Assembly: GCA_020718925.1 (NCBI GenBank)
Contig: DYRC01000141.1
Location: 1-9,993 of the forward strand
DNA length: 9,993 nucleotides
Source of the DNA: Desulfonema limicola
GTDB lineage: Bacteria; Desulfobacterota; Desulfobacteria; Desulfobacterales; DYRC01
Direction of reading: 5' to 3'
The translations under genes were made by a program, and so were the position numbers. This document shows positions 6,310-9,993 of this stretch, piece after piece. The notes under the pieces were generated by a model that saw only the letters and a list, made by a program, of their open reading frames with translations, was not told the origin of the DNA and did not search any database. Every line of letters begins with the position of its first letter. Within the stretch, counting starts at the first letter, position 1.

Positions 6310-7686
6310 ATGGAAGTCAGAAAAGTGTTGTTGGAAGAACATGAGATGCCGCGTCAGTGGTATAATATTCTTGCGGATATAAAAATGAATCCGCCCGTAG
6401 GTCCTGATGGAAAGCCGATCACGCCGGACATGCTTGCGCCGGTATTTCCCATGAATCTGATTGAGCAGGAGGTCAGCAGCGAGCGATGGATCACGATTCC
6501 TGAAGAAGTGCAGGGCGTGTATAAGATATGGCGCCCGTCTCCTCTGGTAAGAGCGTTGTCTTTGGAAAAAGCACTTGGCACACCGGCAAAAATATTTTTC
6601 AAAAATGAAAGCGTGAGTCCTCCGGGCAGCCATAAACCCAACACCTCTGTGCCGCAGGCTTATTACAACAAGGTTTTCGGCATCAAACGCATGATTACCG
6701 AAACCGGCGCGGGGCAGTGGGGATCTGCATTGGCATTTGCCTGTTCTCAGTTCGGACTGGAATGCAAAGTGTTTATGGTGCGGATAAGCTTTGATCAGAA
6801 ACCCTATCGCAAAGCCATGATGGAAGCATGGGGCGGAAAATGCGTTCCCAGCCCCAGCCCTGAAACCAAAGCCGGACGCGATATTTTGGAAAAATATCCG
6901 AATACGCCGGGAAGCTTGGGCATTGCCATCAGCGAAGCCATTGAGGCGGCGGTGAGCGATTCAAGCGGCAGCAGCAGATATTCGCTTGGCAGCGTATTGA
7001 ACCATGTCATGCTGCATCAGACCGTCATCGGGCTTGAAGCCAAAAAACAGTTTGAAAAAATCGGCTTGTATCCTGATGTGATTATCGGCTGCGTGGGCGG
7101 CGGAAGCAATTTTGCCGGACTTGCGTTTCCCTTTATTTTGGATAAGATGAACGGCAAAAAAATTGACATTTATCCGGTTGAGCCTGCCGCATGTCCGACG
7201 TTGACCAAAGCGCCGTTTGTGTATGATTACGGAGACACTGCCGGATATACGCCGCTGTTGGCAATGCACAGTCTGGGACATGCGTTCATGCCGCCGCCGT
7301 TTCATGCCGGAGGACTTCGCTATCACGGCATGGCGCCGACTGTCAGCCAGCTTGCGGTGGAAGGACTGATTCAGCCCCGATCCGTCAATCAGTTGGATGC
7401 GTATAAGGCGGGTGTTCTGGTTGCCAGAACCGAAGGCATTATTCCCGCGCCGGAAACGACCCATGCGTTGGCGTGCGTGGTTGAAGAAGCTCTGAAAGCC
7501 AAAGAAGAAGGCAAAGAAAAAGTAATTGTGTTCAATTGGAGCGGACACGGGCTGTTGGATTTGGGCGCTTATGAGAAATATTTCTCAGGCGAATTGAAAA
7601 ATTACGCGCTTTCGGATGATGACATCACGAGTTCTCAGAAAGTATTTGAATCTTATCCCAAACCCGGTATATTGAAGAGCCGGTGA
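6310..7686 (+). CDS. trpB: Tryptophan synthase beta chain, TrpB2 type
   Basis: A 458-aa PLP enzyme of the TrpB2 branch, longer than classical TrpB (~400 aa), that joins indole and serine to make tryptophan. The start at 6310 is chosen because MEVRKVLLEEHEMPRQWYNI matches the usual TrpB2 N-terminus; an upstream in-frame TTG at 6280 is less likely. AAGGA at 6295-6299 is 10 nt upstream; a purine-rich AGGAG at 6303-6307 is too close to serve well. PLP-binding Lys109 is in PPGSHKPN, the phosphate-binding glycine loop is GCVGGGSN (260-267), and the cofactor-ring serine is in NWSGHG (409-414). No trpA is nearby; TrpB2 enzymes often stand apart from the trp operon and may act as indole salvagers. A degraded copy of its last ~55 codons lies at 9689-9871. 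Confidence 0.96.
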   Translation: MEVRKVLLEEHEMPRQWYNILADIKMNPPVGPDGKPITPDMLAPVFPMNLIEQEVSSERWITIPEEVQGVYKIWRPSPLVRALSLEKALGTPAKIFFKNESVSPPGSHKPNTSVPQAYYNKVFGIKRMITETGAGQWGSALAFACSQFGLECKVFMVRISFDQKPYRKAMMEAWGGKCVPSPSPETKAGRDILEKYPNTPGSLGIAISEAIEAAVSDSSGSSRYSLGSVLNHVMLHQTVIGLEAKKQFEKIGLYPDVIIGCVGGGSNFAGLAFPFILDKMNGKKIDIYPVEPAACPTLTKAPFVYDYGDTAGYTPLLAMHSLGHAFMPPPFHAGGLRYHGMAPTVSQLAVEGLIQPRSVNQLDAYKAGVLVARTEGIIPAPETTHALACVVEEALKAKEEGKEKVIVFNWSGHGLLDLGAYEKYFSGELKNYALSDDDITSSQKVFESYPKPGILKSR

Positions 7687-7695
7687 AATTATCCC

Positions 7696-7745
7696 CTATT
7701 CCTTTGTGAGCGAGGGATTTCAAGTCTTTTGTTCACAAAGGATAG
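7696..7745. repeat. 13-bp inverted repeat after trpB
   Basis: The left arm CTATTCCTTTGTGA (7696-7709) and right arm TCACAAAGGATAG (7733-7745) are reverse complements apart from one extra T, around a 23-nt loop. There is no T-run after the right arm, so it is not an obvious terminator. The right arm covers the proposed -35 box of the next operon, making an operator or a regulatory RNA hairpin plausible. Confidence 0.75.
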
Positions 7746-7759
7746 CATCCGTTTAAAAT
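7732..7759 (+). promoter_or_regulatory. Probable promoter of the PtuAB-like operon
   Basis: TTCACA (7732-7737) and TAAAAT (7754-7759), each one base from the sigma70 consensus, are 16 nt apart and 29 nt before the ATPase start codon. The -35 box lies in the right arm of the inverted repeat, which would let a dimeric repressor block it. Confidence 0.45.
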
Positions 7760-7788
7760 ATTACGCTGCCAAATCAGGAGGAACATCT

Positions 7789-9039
7789 ATGAAAATTAAA
7801 AGCCTATCGCTTAGAAGTATCGGACCGTTTATCGAAGCCGATATGGAATTTTTTGATGATTCCGATGAAAAGCCGCCGGTGGTGCTGATTACCGGCGAAA
7901 ACGGCACGGGAAAAAGTATTATTCTTGATGCTATTCGGGGGATGTTTGGAGAGAGCTATTGCAGACTGAAAAGGAATATAAGCAGAAAAATCCCTAAAGG
8001 CACTTATATCACAATTTACATTGAATGGATGGGAAAAATCAACGAATTCAGTTCAAATCAAATATTAGATGATCGTTTTGAGATTCCTAACAAATATTGG
8101 CGTAACAGTGATATACCCTTATGGCGAACTCCTGAAGAAGTTATAAATGGAAAATATCCTGATTTCATTGTAGATTTTTGGGCTTCAACTCAGACAACCG
8201 GCTCATATCAGATAGACACTTTGAAAAGCCCGAATCATAAAGATTTTTGGAAAGGCGCATTGCAGGGAGAAAAAAAGAAATCAGACATCACAGGACTTAT
8301 CTGTCATTTTGATTATCTTCGGGATAGCCGAGACCCGAAAGAAAAAGCAATGGGCGATAAGCTTTATGAAATCCTTGAAAAAATTATTGCGCTGAGTCTT
8401 TTGGAAGGCGGAAAATTAAGCCATGTTGCACGCTCAACTTATGAACCGATTATCATTCAGAACGGACAGGCTGTAACAATGGAAAGTCTCAGCAGCGGCA
8501 ACGCCTATCTGATTCAGAACATGGTAAGCTTACTCAGTAAAATGTACTCCGTGCATTTTTTACGACAGACGCCTCTTTCCGAACTCTGTCAGACGCCCGG
8601 CATTCTTCTGATTGATGAAGCAGAAAATCAACTGCATCCCAAATGGCAAAAACGATTTATCCGGTCTGTTTTGGAAATTTTTCCGAATTTGCAGATTATT
8701 GCCACAACGCATTCGCCGTTTATCATATCCTCTGTTCCCAATGCGAAGCTTTTTGTATGCAAATCCAAAACAGATCATTGCATTGTTACAGATGAAACCG
8801 CCAAATATAGCAATAAGCCGGTAGATGAAATTCTGATGTCTCCGTTGTTTGAAGAAACGCAGCCGTTTAATGAGGAAATTTCAAAGCTTATTGAAGAACG
8901 CAAGCAGGCGGTTGAGAGTGGTGATAAAACAAAACGGGATGAAATTGAGGCAAAACTCAAAGCAATCAATCCGCAGTATTTTTCTTATTTTGATACGGAT
9001 AAATTACTGGAAGAACTTGCAAAAGGGAGCAGGCAATGA
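7789..9039 (+). CDS. ptuA: PtuA-like ATPase of a Septu-type defence system
   Basis: A 416-aa ABC/SMC-type ATPase paired with an HNH nuclease, the two-gene layout of Septu (PtuAB) anti-phage systems. Walker A is GENGTGKS at 36-43, the ABC signature is LSSGNAYL at 234-241, Walker B is GILLIDEAENQLHP at 271-284, and the H-loop is TTHSPF at 306-311. The C-terminal ~50 residues are charged helices. The start at 7789 is chosen because AGGAGGA (7776-7782) is 6 nt upstream and the sequence then begins MKIKSLSLRSIGPF, the typical first strand; a TTG at 7729 would extend the frame through the promoter and hairpin and is rejected. It is shorter than the ~550-aa PtuA linked to retron Ec78. Its stop overlaps the HNH gene by 4 nt. 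In Septu the ATPase is thought to restrain or license the nuclease; that role here is inferred. Confidence 0.85.
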   Translation: MKIKSLSLRSIGPFIEADMEFFDDSDEKPPVVLITGENGTGKSIILDAIRGMFGESYCRLKRNISRKIPKGTYITIYIEWMGKINEFSSNQILDDRFEIPNKYWRNSDIPLWRTPEEVINGKYPDFIVDFWASTQTTGSYQIDTLKSPNHKDFWKGALQGEKKKSDITGLICHFDYLRDSRDPKEKAMGDKLYEILEKIIALSLLEGGKLSHVARSTYEPIIIQNGQAVTMESLSSGNAYLIQNMVSLLSKMYSVHFLRQTPLSELCQTPGILLIDEAENQLHPKWQKRFIRSVLEIFPNLQIIATTHSPFIISSVPNAKLFVCKSKTDHCIVTDETAKYSNKPVDEILMSPLFEETQPFNEEISKLIEERKQAVESGDKTKRDEIEAKLKAINPQYFSYFDTDKLLEELAKGSRQ

Positions 9040-9692
9040 TTAACATTCAGAGGCTTCCCGAACCGGACATATTGAAAAAGAACAAAGCCAAATGGATGAA
9101 AGCTTTTCTTGAAAAACGGGCAAAAGGCGACATTAAAAGACCGTCTCACAGCCAATATGCCCATCAGCAGATTCGTGATACGCTGGGAGCGATGAGTTTT
9201 CATAAATGCTTCTATTGTGAGTGCAAAGTCGGCGTGGGCAAAGATGGCAATCCTGAAGTTGATCATCATATTGAAGTTTCTGAAGAACCGAAATCGGCAT
9301 TTAAATGGAGCAATCTGTATTTAAGCTGTCAGGGTTGCAACCGTGGAAAGCTTGATAATTCTCAAATTCCTGTATCTGAATGTCTTGATCCGTGTGATTC
9401 TTCAGAAAATCCGGCGGATCATTTAATATTTGATGGTGAAATTATCCGATCCAAAGCCTGTTCATCCAAAGGTATGAAAACTATACAAAAATATAAATTA
9501 GATCGTGATGAGCTGGATCATCTCAGGGTAAGACAACTCAGAGATTTTGAACGATTTTTGAGACAGTTATATGAACGCGGAGGCAAAGGTGCTTTAACGC
9601 TAAAGGAAAAAGAAGCAATCAACAGTTTCAAGCAGACTGAACATGCTTTTTCATTGATGTTCAGTATTTATCTGAATAAATTCGGCTTTTAA
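9036..9692 (+). CDS. ptuB: PtuB-like HNH endonuclease
   Basis: A 218-aa HNH nuclease of the PtuB type (family TIGR02646, by pattern). A zinc-type HNH core lies at about 58-105: Cys58 and Cys61 (CFYC), the catalytic VDHH at 75-78, Asn93 in WSNLYLSC, and the second pair Cys98 and Cys101 in CQGCNRGK. The flanking sequence is basic and helical, and the C-terminal third (RQLRDFERFLRQLYERG) is also helical. It begins in the ATPase stop (ATGA overlap) and is surely co-translated with it. It would be the effector that cuts DNA on infection; this is inference from the family. Its stop codon TAA (9690-9692) lies at the first bases of a trpB-like remnant, so the C-terminus may have been set by the junction. 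Confidence 0.87.
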   Translation: MINIQRLPEPDILKKNKAKWMKAFLEKRAKGDIKRPSHSQYAHQQIRDTLGAMSFHKCFYCECKVGVGKDGNPEVDHHIEVSEEPKSAFKWSNLYLSCQGCNRGKLDNSQIPVSECLDPCDSSENPADHLIFDGEIIRSKACSSKGMKTIQKYKLDRDELDHLRVRQLRDFERFLRQLYERGGKGALTLKEKEAINSFKQTEHAFSLMFSIYLNKFGF

Positions 9693-9871
9693 TTGTGTTA
9701 AATATTGATGATAATCTCTGAAATCATCAGAACAGACTTTTTGATTTTGGTGCATATCAGCGATATTTTGCCGGAGAGCTTGAAAATTATATGCTTTCCG
9801 ATGATGAAATCGAAAAAGCACAGAAGGTTTGTGAACAATATCCTAAACCCGGTATTTTAAAGCGTCGTTAA
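9689..9871 (+). pseudogene. Decayed 3' end of a trpB gene
   Basis: Reading codons from 9689 in one frame gives LIVLN, a disrupted stretch with an in-frame TGA (9719-9721), then from 9737 LFDFGAYQRYFAGELENY and onward to PKPGILKRR and TAA (9869-9871). This aligns with the last ~55 codons of the intact trpB at 6310-7686, which ends LGAYEKYFSGELKNY ... PKPGILKSR; 28 of 41 residues agree over the final part. There is no start codon or upstream coding sequence for the rest of the enzyme, so it is a remnant. It is more A+T-rich than the intact gene end. It marks the right edge of the PtuAB-like cassette. Confidence 0.88.
9706..9742 (+). terminator. Possible weak terminator after the HNH gene
   Basis: TGATGAT (9706-9712) and ATCATCA (9723-9729) form a 7-bp stem with a 10-nt loop, and a CTTTTT run follows at 9737-9742 after an 8-nt gap. 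The stem is A+T-rich and the gap is long, so termination would be inefficient at best. It occupies exactly the part of the trpB remnant that does not align with trpB. Confidence 0.3.
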
Positions 9872-9993
9872 GCATTGCTTATTCCCCCTCTTTACTGATA
9901 TTGAAGGAGAAAAAATAGTACAAAGGATCTCAGACAGCGATATTTTATCAACATGATTCAATTCGGATTTGAAAAAAATCAGATTTCTGAAGA
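9872..9993 (+). other. Region after the trpB remnant; possible start of a new gene
   Basis: An ATG at 9953 opens a frame that runs to the window edge (MIQFGFEKNQISE), but it lacks a nearby ribosome-binding site. A good Shine-Dalgarno-like AAGGAG at 9904-9909 has no ATG, GTG or TTG at usable distance; an ATA stands where a start would be expected (9915). Nothing else is recognisable. Confidence 0.25.

Noticed and set aside
6106..6633. Open frame on the - strand spanning the nusB-trpB junction (175 codons)
   Set aside because: It crosses two conserved genes in antisense and has no plausible domain.
6961..7548. Long open frame on the - strand opposite trpB (195 codons)
   Set aside because: It is an antisense shadow of a conserved PLP enzyme, with a low-complexity, Arg/His-rich composition and no family pattern.
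7729..7788. TTG start extending the PtuA-like ATPase by 20 residues
   Set aside because: The extension runs through the inverted repeat and promoter, has no ribosome-binding site, and the ATG at 7789 has an ideal AGGAGGA and begins the conserved first strand.
7687..9993. Retron Ec78-type system around ptuAB
   Set aside because: No reverse transcriptase gene or msr/msd-like inverted structure is present on either side within the window.
1..9993. CRISPR array, tRNA, rRNA, insertion sequence or integrase
   Set aside because: No regularly spaced repeats, cloverleaf-like or rRNA sequence, transposase or recombinase reading frame was seen on either strand.

Overview
The window reads as a bacterial chromosome segment built around a riboflavin-biosynthesis locus: ribBA (1971-3182), ribH (5363-5836), nusB (5843-6283) and a TrpB2-type tryptophan synthase beta gene (6310-7686), all on the + strand. 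The ribBA/ribH/nusB order, together with two V4R-type (4-vinyl-reductase-like) proteins of a kind common in sulfate reducers, points to a Desulfobacterota (Desulfobacterales-like) genome. That placement is inference from gene content; there is no rRNA or other phylogenetic marker here.

Layout. 1-111: a short leader with no supported gene. 112-1922: a strongly A+T-rich two-gene cassette, an ABC/AAA-type ATPase overlapping by 4 nt a 187-aa partner with a possible PD-(D/E)XK-like core. 1971-3182: ribBA, ending in a hairpin/terminator. 3290-4615: a three-gene unit (63-aa protein and two V4R-like proteins). 4706-5350: a coiled-coil protein with a PD-(D/E)XK nuclease-like domain. 5363-7686: ribH, nusB and trpB, tightly packed. 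7789-9692: a second ATPase + nuclease pair, this time recognisable as Septu-like PtuA/PtuB (HNH). 9689-9871: a decayed second copy of the 3' end of trpB. 9872-9993: non-coding sequence, possibly with the start of another gene.

How it fits together. RibBA makes both early precursors of riboflavin (from GTP and from ribulose 5-phosphate) and RibH condenses the two branches into lumazine; NusB and TrpB are housekeeping neighbours. Around and between these genes sit three nuclease-bearing modules, two of them ATPase/nuclease pairs with the architecture of anti-phage defence systems. Two structural scars show how the locus has been rearranged. First, a ~64-bp repeat with two hairpins forms the 3' end and terminator of ribBA and recurs just after the V4R genes, so the V4R block is flanked by direct repeats. 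Second, a trpB 3'-end remnant lies immediately beyond the PtuAB-like pair, so the defence cassette is bracketed by an intact trpB end and a duplicate, diverged trpB end. No transposase, integrase, reverse transcriptase, tRNA, rRNA or CRISPR array was seen.
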